64,000 nucleotides of DNA. Origin: 55-13 sp964501275. GTDB lineage: Bacteria > Armatimonadota > Fimbriimonadia > Fimbriimonadales > Fimbriimonadaceae. Shown in pieces: positions 25,021-32,743 of the stretch. How positions within the stretch are numbered: position 1 is the stretch's first letter; each line of letters opens with the position of its first letter. The position numbers and the translations under genes were made by a program. The stretch spans positions 62,001 to 126,000 of the forward strand of contig CAZCSP010000009.1 in NCBI GenBank assembly GCA_964501275.1. The letters run 5' to 3'. The notes beneath the pieces were generated by a model. The model saw nothing but the letters and a program-made list of their open reading frames with translations, was not told the DNA's origin and did no database searches.

Positions 25021-26094
25021 TTGAGCCGTCTGGCCGTCGCGATCGACGCCCGTTTGATCGGTGGAACCAGTACGGGAGACTCCTCCTACTGGTCTGGTTT
25101 GATCCACGGGCTGTCGAAGCTAGACCTCGACCTTCAGTTCCTATTTTTTTCAAACGCCCCCAAACCGGCGTTAATTCCCGATAAGTTCAACTTTTCCTGG
25201 ATCGAGGTTCCCGCTCGCTCTTCCCGATGGTGGAGCTACGTGGTCTTTCCCCTTCTCGCGCGGAAGATTGGGGCGGGGGCCATCCATACCCAATACAGCC
25301 TAAGTCCCCTTGCGGGCAACCGAGGCATCACTACGATCCACGACGTGTCTTTCCTCATTGGCCCCGAGTGGTTCAAATCCAAGGACCGCATGATCCTCAC
25401 CAAGACCGTCCCGGCTTCTGCCCGGCGAGCCAAACGAATCATCGCCGTCTCCCAAACCTGCAAGGCCGAAGTTGAAAGCTATATCCCATCTGCCAAAGGC
25501 AAGGTGATCGCCATCTACAACGGCCTTCCGCCGTGGGTTCAAAGAGTCGAGAATCCCGAACCGACGCTTCGCGAGCTGGGCATTGAGAAGCCCTACCTCC
25601 TGACTGTCGGCACCCAGTGGCCCCGGAAGAACATGAAACTCGCCATCGATGCGGCAGCAGGCATCGACCGCTACCCCTTGGTTGTCACCGGCAAGGGGGG
25701 GTGGGGCGAGCAGGCGGCGGGAGATCATGTGAGGCCGGTGGGCTATGTTTCCAATGACCAGCTATGCGCTCTGTACTCGGGAGCTAGCCTGTACCTGGCG
25801 CCCAGTCGGCATGAGGGCTTTGGGATTCCGGTGATCGAAGCTTTCGCGTGTGGCTGTCCCGTTCTTTGCAGCACCGGAGGCGCTTTGCCTGAGGTTGCCG
25901 GGGACGCGGGCGTCGTGGAACCGACCTGGGAACCGAGTCATTGGACCGAGACGATCCAATCCATGCTTGCCGATTCGAGTAAGCTCCATGATCTGCGGCA
26001 ACGGGGATTTGAACGTGCGAAGCAATTCGACTGGGTTGAGTCGGCCCGTCAAACCGCGAATGTTTATCGGGAAGTTTTGCTTGATCGATCCTGA
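25021..26094 (+). CDS. Glycosyltransferase family 4 (GT-B)
   Basis: A 357-residue GT-B retaining glycosyltransferase, similar to mannosyl/rhamnosyl transferases of surface polysaccharide pathways. The N-domain (about 1-170) has TTIHDVSFLIGPEWF. The C-domain has the nucleotide-sugar site, including APSRHEGFGIPVIEAFACG, in which the two conserved glutamates lie. Acceptor and donor cannot be assigned. The start is TTG at 25021, as no better codon fits the conserved opening LAVAIDARLIGGT. It begins a tight plus-strand run that ends at 28645. Confidence 0.88.
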   Translation: MSRLAVAIDARLIGGTSTGDSSYWSGLIHGLSKLDLDLQFLFFSNAPKPALIPDKFNFSWIEVPARSSRWWSYVVFPLLARKIGAGAIHTQYSLSPLAGNRGITTIHDVSFLIGPEWFKSKDRMILTKTVPASARRAKRIIAVSQTCKAEVESYIPSAKGKVIAIYNGLPPWVQRVENPEPTLRELGIEKPYLLTVGTQWPRKNMKLAIDAAAGIDRYPLVVTGKGGWGEQAAGDHVRPVGYVSNDQLCALYSGASLYLAPSRHEGFGIPVIEAFACGCPVLCSTGGALPEVAGDAGVVEPTWEPSHWTETIQSMLADSSKLHDLRQRGFERAKQFDWVESARQTANVYREVLLDRS

Positions 26095-26284
26095 ACTGCT
26101 CTCTATTCTGGCGTGCCCGGTCTGCGACGACCGCCCGGCCTTGCGACAAGAAGGCGCCTACCTGGTCTGCACCCAGGTTGGACACGGCTATCCAGTGGTG
26201 GATGGCATTCCGCACCTGCTCCCCGAAAACGTGATCGAACCCGAAAAATTGAAGGAACTGCTGAATGACCGCGAACCCTCTTAA
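26081..26284 (+). CDS. Trm112/UPF0434-like small zinc protein (one ligand altered)
   Basis: A 67-residue protein of the Trm112-like family, of the sort fused or adjacent to methyltransferases and glycosyltransferases. It shows LLSILACPVC (Cys12, Cys15), Cys30 and the family end YPVVDGIPHLLPEN. The second zinc pair normally reads CxxC. Here it is C30-TQVGH, so one ligand may be His35 or missing. The TTG start at 26081 overlaps the glycosyltransferase stop by 14 bp, and its 3' end overlaps aroQ by 20 bp. Confidence 0.78.
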   Translation: MIDPELLSILACPVCDDRPALRQEGAYLVCTQVGHGYPVVDGIPHLLPENVIEPEKLKELLNDREPS

Positions 26285-26720
26285 GGTCCTTATCCTCCAC
26301 GGCCCCAACCTGAATATGACCGGCTTCCGGGAGCCCGACGTGTACGGCAAGAAGCCCCTGGAAGAGATCGATGCCGAGATCAAGGCGGCGGCGGACAAAA
26401 TGGGCATAGAAGTTCGCATCCTCCAATCAAACTCTGAGGGCACTCTGATCGACACGATCCAAGAGCATCGCCGATGGGCCGATGCCATCGTGATCAACCC
26501 TGGGGGATTGACCCACTATTCCATCGCCTTGCGCGACTCCTTGGTGAGCGTTCGTCTGCCTATCGTAGAAGTTCATTTGAGCAACGTCCACGCCCGCGAA
26601 GAGTTCCGTCGCCACTCCGTGATCGCCCCGATCACGCTGGGGCAGGTCGTCGGGTTTGGCGGCTTTGGCTATGTGATGGCGTTGGAAGCTGTTCAGAACG
26701 TGGAGAGGGAGGTCGTCTGA
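26265..26720 (+). CDS. aroQ: 3-dehydroquinate dehydratase, type II
   Basis: A 151-residue type II dehydroquinase of the shikimate pathway, converting 3-dehydroquinate to 3-dehydroshikimate. It opens with VLILHGPNLNM, has the INPGGLTHYSIALRDSL loop, and contains the catalytic His in VEVHLSNVHAREEFRRHS. Length is standard. Its stop overlaps the start of the M24 peptidase gene by one base (TGATG). Confidence 0.95.
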   Translation: MTANPLKVLILHGPNLNMTGFREPDVYGKKPLEEIDAEIKAAADKMGIEVRILQSNSEGTLIDTIQEHRRWADAIVINPGGLTHYSIALRDSLVSVRLPIVEVHLSNVHAREEFRRHSVIAPITLGQVVGFGGFGYVMALEAVQNVEREVV

Positions 26721-27793
26721 TGTCGAACCTTGACCGCCTCCGCGCCAAATTGGCCCACCTCCAGATTTCCGCCCTCTTGGTGAGCGACATTGCCAATGTC
26801 AAGTGGCTGACCGGATTCACCGGCTCCGCAGGAGTTGCGCTGATCACACAGGATCAAGCCCGATTCATTACCGACAGTCGGTACGCCATCCAGGCTCCCG
26901 AGCAAGTTCGGGAGATGCCCACCCACTGGTTCCAGAGCCCCGTGACCGTCGAGGAGTTCCTGGCCCAGCAGATATCGGAGATGGGGATCAACCAACTGTG
27001 GTTCGAGTCGGGAAGCGTGACCTATGCGACCTATGAGAAGTGGCGAGATCGGTTTGCCGGGGTGGAGCTAAAAGGTGCCCCTGAGATCGCCTCTTTGCTT
27101 CGCATGGTGAAGACCCCGGATGAGATCGATCGGATTCGGCGGGCCTGTGGCGTTGCCGATGCCTGCTTCGACCATGTAATCCGCCTCATTCAACCGGGCG
27201 TGTCCGAGTTGGACATTAACCTTGACATCGAGTTCTTCATTCGCCGCCAAGGCCTGGAACTGGCTTTCCCGCCGATCGTGGTAAGCGGTGAGAACAGCGC
27301 CCGGCCCCACGGGCGAGCCAGCGAGAAGAAGCTGGAACGGGGCGATTTTGTCACCATGGACTTCGGGGCAAAGGTGGATGGCTACTGCTCCGACATCACG
27401 CGAACGGTCGTCGTCGGCAAGTCCACGGATCGACACCATGAGGTTTACAACCAAGTCCTCAAGGCCCAGCTTGCGGCCTTGGAAGCCATGCGCCCTGGCG
27501 CCCGAGCCGCCGATGTAGATGCCCTCGCCCGCAAGGTATTCGACGAGATCGGCATGGCCAAATACTTTGGCCACGGCCTGGGACATGGGCTAGGCTCGGA
27601 AGTGCACGACACAGGACGCATGAGCGCGACGAGCAACGACGTCCTCGAAGTGGGCCAGGTGTGGACCGTGGAGCCGGGCCTCTACATCCCCGAGTTCGGC
27701 GGCGTGCGGATCGAGGACGACGTGGTGGTTACCGAGTCGGGCGTCGAGATTCTCACCAAGTCGCCCAAAGAACTCCTGTCCCTCCCCACGTAG
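26720..27793 (+). CDS. Xaa-Pro aminopeptidase/dipeptidase, M24B family
   Basis: A 357-residue creatinase-fold metallopeptidase that removes residues next to proline. An N-terminal creatinase domain (about 1-125) precedes the pita-bread catalytic domain. Metal ligands are visible in TMDFGAKVDGYCSDITRT (two Asp), GHGLGHGLG (His), WTVEPGLYIP (Glu) and GGVRIEDDVVV (Glu). The aroQ-pepQ pairing is common in bacteria, often with efp downstream; here an ABC-like gene follows after 3 nt. Confidence 0.92.
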   Translation: MSNLDRLRAKLAHLQISALLVSDIANVKWLTGFTGSAGVALITQDQARFITDSRYAIQAPEQVREMPTHWFQSPVTVEEFLAQQISEMGINQLWFESGSVTYATYEKWRDRFAGVELKGAPEIASLLRMVKTPDEIDRIRRACGVADACFDHVIRLIQPGVSELDINLDIEFFIRRQGLELAFPPIVVSGENSARPHGRASEKKLERGDFVTMDFGAKVDGYCSDITRTVVVGKSTDRHHEVYNQVLKAQLAALEAMRPGARAADVDALARKVFDEIGMAKYFGHGLGHGLGSEVHDTGRMSATSNDVLEVGQVWTVEPGLYIPEFGGVRIEDDVVVTESGVEILTKSPKELLSLPT

Positions 27794-27796
27794 CCG

Positions 27797-28645
27797 ATGT
27801 TGCGCAGCCCTCAATCCAAAGGTCAGGGGCTCGTCTTCGACCATGTCTCTCTCCTCAAGAAGGGGTCAACCTTGGCGCTCGACGTTCCGCCTGGGGCCAC
27901 GGTGGCAATCATGGGACCAGCGGCATCAGGCAAGACCGCCCTGCTCGATGCGGTCTCCGGGGCGGGCGGAGTGGCACGAGGCACGATAACCCGTCCCGAT
28001 ACGGCCCTTGCGATTGGGTCCACCGAGTGGTCTCGCCGCGAAAGCCCGATGTCCGCCGCGCGAGACATCTTGGGCAAGAACGCCGCTCAGAAGGCCACCG
28101 ACGTCCTCTCCGCGCTCGGCCTTTGGGAGGTTCGCCAGAAGCCGTTTCTCTCGCTCAGCCCCAGCCAACAGGCCGCCGCGATGTTCGTTCCTGCCATCTT
28201 GCGGGAGCCGAAACTGATCTGCTCCGACCACGACCTGGACCACCTCGACTGGCTGACCCTGCAAAGCCTCTGGCAAGTCCTGACCGATCTACGGCAGAAG
28301 GGGCTGACCCTGGCCTACACCACCCACCGTCCCGACCTCGGCGAGTGGGCCGACTTCGTGCTGATCCTGAAAGGTGAGCAGGTGGTGTTTTCAGGAACTC
28401 CCGAATCCCTGCGTCGAACCGTTGCCGACACCATCCTGGACGTGGCCACCGACAACCGCCCCGGAGTCCGCGCCATTGCCGACCCATTTGAAGTCGCCAT
28501 CGAAGAAACGCCGGATGGCCTGCGGATGTCGGTCCGGGAGGGTCAGGCGTTGGCGGCGAAGCTTTTGCTGGAAGGCTATGGCGACGTAAAGTTCGTCATC
28601 CAACACCCCCCCACCTTCGCCGAAGCCTACACCAAATTGCTCTAA
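27797..28645 (+). CDS. Degenerate ABC-type ATPase domain protein
   Basis: A 282-residue single ABC domain with an extra C-terminal part. Walker A GPAASGKT at 40-47 and the H-loop TTH near 175-177 are intact. The signature motif is LSPSQQ instead of LSGGQ, and Walker B reads LICSDHDLDHLD, where the catalytic Glu is His145. ATP binding is plausible but hydrolysis should be weak or absent. No permease is adjacent. It is the last gene of the packed run that begins at 25021. It may be a regulatory or structural subunit, or a decaying transporter ATPase. Confidence 0.75.
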   Translation: MLRSPQSKGQGLVFDHVSLLKKGSTLALDVPPGATVAIMGPAASGKTALLDAVSGAGGVARGTITRPDTALAIGSTEWSRRESPMSAARDILGKNAAQKATDVLSALGLWEVRQKPFLSLSPSQQAAAMFVPAILREPKLICSDHDLDHLDWLTLQSLWQVLTDLRQKGLTLAYTTHRPDLGEWADFVLILKGEQVVFSGTPESLRRTVADTILDVATDNRPGVRAIADPFEVAIEETPDGLRMSVREGQALAAKLLLEGYGDVKFVIQHPPTFAEAYTKLL

Positions 28646-28683
28646 AACGAACCCCATCCTCTCCAAAGGTTCATGCGGTCCAC

Positions 28684-28826
28684 CATCCTTCGGTGGTCCT
28701 CTGCGGCCCTCGGTGGTTTTATCCCCGCCAGTTGAAAGAACCACCGAAAGCCGCAGAGGACCACCGAACATAGCTCAAACTCTCCCTTTGCGCCCTTGGT
28801 TTCTTTGTTCCTTTGCGGTGAAAGTC
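28684..28826. repeat. 10-bp-word inverted repeat plus 9-bp-word array
   Basis: The left arm at 28689-28718 (words TTCGGTGGTC, CTCTGCGGCC, CTCGGTGGTT) matches the reverse complement of the right arm at 28739-28768 in 28 of 30 positions. A 20-nt loop separates them. It is followed at 28783-28824 by 9-bp words of the CTTTGCGCC, CTTGGTTTC, TTTGTTCCT kind, also seen in the 7631-7856 element. Confidence 0.72.
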
Positions 28827-28885
28827 GTTTTGATCGGTGGCGTCGGGACCACTAAGGATGTTGCCAGACTGCAAGGAGGTCCAGG

Positions 28886-29641
28886 CTACTTTTTGAACAC
28901 TCGCTGACCCTCCACCCGCCGCGTCACCCCCATCTGATCCCAACGCTCCAATAGGGCAACCGTGTGACGGCGGGAGAGGCCCAGCCACTCTTTGGCCTGG
29001 CCGGTCGAGAATGCAGAGGAGCCAGCTAACTCCTTCAACTTCGCGTGCAAAGCCTCGAACTGTTGGGGCGTGTAGGTGACGCCCTCGGCAAGCAGGACCA
29101 CATCGCCAGACAAGGACGCCAACCCCAGAATCTCCTCGACGGCCTGGATAGGGACGCTGAGGGCTTCGGCGAGTTGGCGGGGGGTTGGGGTGGCGTGGCC
29201 GCTGGATTCCAACTCCGCCGTCACCCGATCCACCAGCTGCCTTTGGCGGTCGGTCAGTTTCAACCGGGCAGTCCGCAGGCGTATCCACCCACCGTTATCT
29301 TCCAGCACTCCCGCCTCGGACAAAGCGGTGATCGCCCGCAGCCAAGGCTTTGCCGGCCAAGCGAGCTTGGCGTGTTGGCGAACCTTGTCGGACGAGAAGA
29401 AAGGCGTTTGGGGCTGGTTCTCGTGAAGCGCTTGCAAGGCATCCTCGATCCTCTTCCGACAAGCCTCCCAATTCGAGGTCGTTAGCCAAAGCCCGGCAAA
29501 CCCGACTACTTCCTCAGCATCCAACAACCGCTCAAAAGTGTCCCCTAGCTCCTGCGGCGACTTGCCCAGGGCCTGGCAGACCACGTCTGTCGAGACCCCT
29601 TCGGGATGCTGGGCGATAAAATCCAGGAGTTTTTTAAGCAT
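28886..29641 (-). CDS. Standalone SelB C-terminal winged-helix module
   Basis: A 251-residue protein that reads as tandem winged-helix domains like the C-terminal half of selenocysteine elongation factor SelB. It has the early PEGVSTDVVCQALGKSPQEL helix-turn, the middle LKLTDRQRQLVDRVTAEL linker, and the terminal TGQAKEWLGLSRRHTVALLE-type wing ending GVTRRVEGQRVF. In SelB this half binds the SECIS hairpin. The EF-Tu-like GTPase half is absent. It begins inside the asparaginase gene (8-bp overlap), so it is not a recent truncation of an adjacent selB. Its role is unknown. Confidence 0.75.
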   Translation of the reverse strand: MLKKLLDFIAQHPEGVSTDVVCQALGKSPQELGDTFERLLDAEEVVGFAGLWLTTSNWEACRKRIEDALQALHENQPQTPFFSSDKVRQHAKLAWPAKPWLRAITALSEAGVLEDNGGWIRLRTARLKLTDRQRQLVDRVTAELESSGHATPTPRQLAEALSVPIQAVEEILGLASLSGDVVLLAEGVTYTPQQFEALHAKLKELAGSSAFSTGQAKEWLGLSRRHTVALLERWDQMGVTRRVEGQRVFKK

Positions 29642-30527
29642 CGTTGGCCGAATAGACGCAAAGCTCGTGGACCCCGCCTCGGCTCACCCACAGCGGGAAT
29701 TCGCCAACCGTGGTCGCCGCGCCAAATTCGCCGTCAGTGTTCATCGCCAAGACTACGCAGGGCATATCACAGGCGTGCTTCTGCCTTCGCCTCATGTGGC
29801 GGATCGTGTCCCGACAGGCTTCCAGGGGGGACAGGCCCCGCCGCATGGCCTCGACCGTTCGGAAGGAGGCGCAGGCTTTCCAGAGCTCCTCGCCAAGTCC
29901 GGTCGCGCCCGCACAGCCCACTTCGTCGTCCGCATAGATTCCCGCCCCCACTATCGGCGAATCGCCCACCCGTCCCGGCAACTTCCACTGCAGCCCGCTG
30001 GTGCTGCTCGCGGCGACGGTGTGCGGCCCTGCCTCCAGCCCGAGCATCGTCACCGTGTCGCCATGGTTATTACCATCCACCACGGCATGGTGATAGGAGT
30101 CGGTCGTTCCCTCGGGCGACTCCAGCCATTCCTGATAGCGACGACAGTTCTCCTCCGTCATCAGATTCTGCGGTCGAAAGCCCTTCGCGATGGCAAACCG
30201 CCGCGCCTGCTCGCCCGAGAGCATCACATGGCGGGTCTCCTCCATCACCTTCCGGGCCACCGAGATCACCGGCACAATTCCTCGAACTGAGCACACGGCT
30301 CCTGCCGACAGATCCCGCCCATCCATGATCGCGGCGTCAAGCTCCAATTCGCCGTCGGAGTTAGGCAGGGAACCAAGGCCGATGGCGATGAGGGAGGGGT
30401 CGAGTTCGCAAGCCGCCAGCCCCTCTTCAATCGCGGTCTTGAGGTCCTTGCCCGCTTGCAGGGCGGCATCGGCGGCGGTCAGGGCGATGGGTCCGGGTTC
30501 GCGCCAAGTGGCGAGAAGAGTCGTCAT
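29634..30527 (-). CDS. N4-(beta-N-acetylglucosaminyl)-L-asparaginase / isoaspartyl peptidase (Ntn hydrolase)
   Basis: A 297-residue asparaginase-2 family Ntn hydrolase that matures by self-cleavage. The new N-terminal nucleophile should be the Thr in HGDTVTMLGLE near residue 157. The downstream GRVGDSPIVGAGIYADDEVG segment is the conserved substrate loop of glycosylasparaginases. No signal peptide is visible, so it likely acts in the cytosol on asparagine-linked or isoaspartyl compounds. A TACCCT box ends 8 nt before the ATG. It is coupled to the SelB-like gene. Confidence 0.9.
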   Translation of the reverse strand: MTTLLATWREPGPIALTAADAALQAGKDLKTAIEEGLAACELDPSLIAIGLGSLPNSDGELELDAAIMDGRDLSAGAVCSVRGIVPVISVARKVMEETRHVMLSGEQARRFAIAKGFRPQNLMTEENCRRYQEWLESPEGTTDSYHHAVVDGNNHGDTVTMLGLEAGPHTVAASSTSGLQWKLPGRVGDSPIVGAGIYADDEVGCAGATGLGEELWKACASFRTVEAMRRGLSPLEACRDTIRHMRRRQKHACDMPCVVLAMNTDGEFGAATTVGEFPLWVSRGGVHELCVYSANDA

Positions 30528-30553
30528 GGCCTCATAGGGTACCGGGATGTTGG

Positions 30554-30871
30554 CTAAGAGACTGTTAGTCGGGTGATTTGACCGACCGACGCAGAGTTAA
30601 TAGTGATGGTTATCTCTGCAATGGAGCCACGTAACTTGCGGTAGTTATTCGTTGAGAGCACGACCACGGCCAAGTTGTATCCGGTTAGATTTTGCTGATA
30701 CTCCATGTTCTGGTCTGCAGTCACAAACGCGTCAAACTCCGCTTCCACAAGTTTGAGCAAAGAGCCGTTCTTGACTTGCTCCCATCCCATAGATTTGGCT
30801 GTTTCAACCTGAAACTGGTCCAGTCGGCGAGCCAATGGGATTGGAACACACTCGTCGAGAAAGACTCTCAT
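30554..30871 (-). CDS. DUF5615 PIN-like putative toxin
   Basis: A 105-residue small protein of the DUF5615/Mut7-C-like PIN fold. The opening FLDECVPIPLARRL supplies the first acidic pair (Asp6, Glu7), and AFVTADQNMEYQQNL carries the second acidic site. In this family it is predicted to be an RNase toxin paired with a DUF433 antitoxin. Its ATG overlaps the stop of the DUF433 gene by 4 bp, the usual arrangement. Toxicity is inferred from family and context only. Confidence 0.82.
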   Translation of the reverse strand: MRVFLDECVPIPLARRLDQFQVETAKSMGWEQVKNGSLLKLVEAEFDAFVTADQNMEYQQNLTGYNLAVVVLSTNNYRKLRGSIAEITITINSASVGQITRLTVS

Positions 30872-31080
30872 GCCGATTTGCGATTCAACAAGGCAGACTC
30901 CGACTCCTCTAGGACGGCTTTCGCCACTTCAGGCTTCACCGTGGGAAAGTGCTCTAGAAACTCTTCAAGCTTCCAGTTGTCTTCCAAATATTCGAACAGC
31001 GTCTTGATCGGCACTCGCGTTCCCGCGAACACAGGTGTACCGCCAAGGATCTCCGGATCGATAACCACATGTTTGCTCAC
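30868..31080 (-). CDS. DUF433 antitoxin-like protein
   Basis: A 70-residue DUF433 protein with the family core IDPEILGGTPVFAGTRVPI, followed by a short helix-turn-helix-like segment (LFEYLEDNWKLEEFLEHFP). It is the probable antitoxin and autorepressor of the DUF5615 partner encoded immediately downstream. The start is a GTG at 31080, 6 nt after a TACAAT box, so the mRNA is probably leaderless. Confidence 0.85.
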   Translation of the reverse strand: MSKHVVIDPEILGGTPVFAGTRVPIKTLFEYLEDNWKLEEFLEHFPTVKPEVAKAVLEESESALLNRKSA

Positions 31081-31086
31081 AAGCCC

Positions 31087-31092
31087 ATTGTA
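31087..31092 (-). promoter_or_regulatory. -10 box TACAAT for the DUF433/DUF5615 pair
   Basis: On the minus strand TACAAT ends 6 nt before the GTG at 31080. No Shine-Dalgarno is possible in that gap (GGGCTT). Confidence 0.5.
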
Positions 31093-31122
31093 TCAGTTAT
31101 ATCCGAGGGGCCATAGAGCACC

Positions 31123-31560
31123 CTAAAACTCGGCCCGATACCGGAGATGAAGCACGCCCTGTGTATGCCCCTCAACGATCTCAATGGACTTCTTGTCGTC
31201 TGAGAGCCTTGCAAGCAAAGGGCGGCTGGTGCTGCAAGTCAGTCCGGTCCTGCAAGAATAGTATGTTTTCGGTTTTTGACCCCGCTGGTTGTCAGTGGTG
31301 ATCCGGATGATAGACACCGAGTTAACGAACAAGCCCGATCCACTGTCGACCATCACGACCTGATAGTCGTCCGCTCCAATCTTGAACTTCTTCACAATCG
31401 GCTTCTGGAGCGACTTGATCCACTTGTCGTATTGAGCCTTCTGGTTTGTCCGAGCGCCAAGCTGGAACCCGTCGAACTTCGGGGCCGCAGGCTGTCTTTG
31501 TGAGTTGCCAAGGGGAATGACTCCCGCTAACATCACGATACCGAGCAGCACTTTCAACAT
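31123..31560 (-). CDS. Secreted protein of unknown function
   Basis: A 145-residue protein. A signal peptide covers about residues 1-20 (LKVLLGIVMLAGVIPLGNS), followed by a small domain rich in beta structure with two Cys (SCRTGLTCS) that could form a disulfide. I chose the ATG at 31560. The longer frame to 31866 encodes an unnatural Arg/Gly-rich stretch over repeat DNA. No family is recognised. Confidence 0.65.
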   Translation of the reverse strand: MLKVLLGIVMLAGVIPLGNSQRQPAAPKFDGFQLGARTNQKAQYDKWIKSLQKPIVKKFKIGADDYQVVMVDSGSGLFVNSVSIIRITTDNQRGQKPKTYYSCRTGLTCSTSRPLLARLSDDKKSIEIVEGHTQGVLHLRYRAEF

Positions 31561-31737
31561 AGAAGTACCAACAAAAACTACACCTGCACCGTTTCCGCCT
31601 CTTCCAACATTACCGCCCATAGGTAGGCGCCGCCCCCAGGGTCCGCAAAGGCAACCCGACCGAGGTGTATTCGTCCGCTCGATCCGTCTGCCGCTTTCCG
31701 GCCTGAACGGCCGCTCGAAGGCCAGACTGAACAGCCA

Positions 31738-31803
31738 GGTCCTTAGACTCGCGACAATCAATCGGCTTCGGTTAAGCAGCATAGAGCTCGCTCGGGATGA
31801 CGG
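31738..31803. repeat. Dispersed repeat, copy 2 (CCTTAGACT...CTCGGGATGAC)
   Basis: It is a diverged copy of the element at 995-1062: GTCCTTAGACTCGCGAC at the left, a shared ATCGG-TT-AGCA core, and GCTCGCTCGGGATGACG at the right. It lies in the 370-bp divergent gap 31561-31930. That gap otherwise holds a pyrimidine word run and a promoter. Confidence 0.6.
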
Positions 31804-31847
31804 GCATCCCGCAGAAAAGTAGTTGGCTATTATGAAAAGGCGCCCCT

Positions 31848-31896
31848 GGACCTTTCTTTCCCTCATTCCTTAACTCCCTTCATCCCTACCTCCCCT
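31848..31896. repeat. Pyrimidine-rich 7-bp-word run
   Basis: Words TTCCCTC, ATTCCTT, AACTCCC, TTCATCC and CTACCTC run in tandem directly upstream of the -35 of the TrmB gene. The composition matches the right arms of the 7631-7856 and 19119-19325 elements. No purine-rich partner arm is evident here. Confidence 0.45.
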
Positions 31897-31924
31897 TGCC
31901 ATTCGTATCAAATGCTACTAATAT
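31896..31924 (+). promoter_or_regulatory. Promoter TTGCCA-17-TAATAT of the TrmB regulator gene (leaderless)
   Basis: The -35 TTGCCA at 31896-31901, a 17-bp spacer and the -10 TAATAT at 31919-31924 form a near-consensus sigma-70 promoter. The -10 ends 6 nt before the ATG at 31931. The transcript should therefore begin at or next to the start codon. Confidence 0.72.
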
Positions 31925-31930
31925 AGAAGC

Positions 31931-32710
31931 ATGGCGATTGCGGAATCTTTGGTGCCCTTTGGGTTTACGGCTTTGGAGTCGGAGATTTATGTTTTTCTCC
32001 TCAAGCTCTCCCCAGCGACGGGCTACCGCGTGGCCCAGGGGATCAACAAGCCGGCGGCGAACACCTACAAGGCGATCCAGACTTTGCAGGCGAAGGGAGC
32101 GATCTTGGTGGAGGAGGGGCCGAGTCGGCTGTGCCGGGCCGTTCCGCTGGAGGAGCTGATGAACCGGCTCCAGAAAGACTTTGAGCAGCGGCGCAAGAGC
32201 GCGGAGAAGCAACTGAAGTCGGTGGGAAAGCCGACCGAGGACAACCGAATCTACCAACTCCTCTCCCGTGACCAAATCCTGAGTCGAGCGCGGGAGATGT
32301 TCGCGACGGCGAAAAATGCGGTTCTCTTCAAGATGCCAGGAGAGGCGATCCGGTCTATCGAGGGGGATATCGAGAAGGGAGCGCAGCGCGGGGTGGTGGT
32401 GCAGGGGGTTTCGAACGAACCGTTGGGGATCGATGGGGTGGAAGTCGCCTCATTGCCAGGCGAAACTCCTGAAGCGATCATAGTGGTATCCGATGCCGAT
32501 GAAGTTTTGGTGGGGCTGGTTGGGCCAGATGGCGGGTCGGAGGCGATCTGGACTCGGAACCCTGCGCAGGCCAAAATTGCCCACGCCGGACTCTCTGCCG
32601 AATTCGCCCTTGCCCAAGTCAGCGCCATGCTGGCGGCCGATGAAAAGCGGGGGCGGATGGCGCGGGCGATTGAGAACAGGCCTCGGATTCCCCAAGGTCT
32701 CGGGCCCTAG
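31931..32710 (+). CDS. TrmB-family transcriptional regulator
   Basis: A 259-residue regulator. An N-terminal winged helix-turn-helix of the TrmB type spans about 5-75 (FGFTALESEIYVFLLKLSPATG, with a recognition helix near NTYKAIQTLQAKG). A short coiled segment (about 75-100) and a C-terminal effector-binding region with a phospholipase D-like strand pattern follow. TrmB proteins are mainly archaeal regulators of sugar uptake and metabolism, with members in some bacterial phyla. The target genes are not evident. der follows 33 nt downstream and could be co-transcribed. Confidence 0.85.
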   Translation: MAIAESLVPFGFTALESEIYVFLLKLSPATGYRVAQGINKPAANTYKAIQTLQAKGAILVEEGPSRLCRAVPLEELMNRLQKDFEQRRKSAEKQLKSVGKPTEDNRIYQLLSRDQILSRAREMFATAKNAVLFKMPGEAIRSIEGDIEKGAQRGVVVQGVSNEPLGIDGVEVASLPGETPEAIIVVSDADEVLVGLVGPDGGSEAIWTRNPAQAKIAHAGLSAEFALAQVSAMLAADEKRGRMARAIENRPRIPQGLGP

Positions 32711-32743
32711 GGCGTTGGTCGGGTACCTTAACGCCACTTCCCC

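Noticed and set aside
31561..31866. N-terminal extension of the secreted protein to 31866
   Set aside because: The extension reads through repeat DNA and gives an Arg/Gly-rich stretch before a perfect signal peptide, so the ATG at 31560 is preferred.
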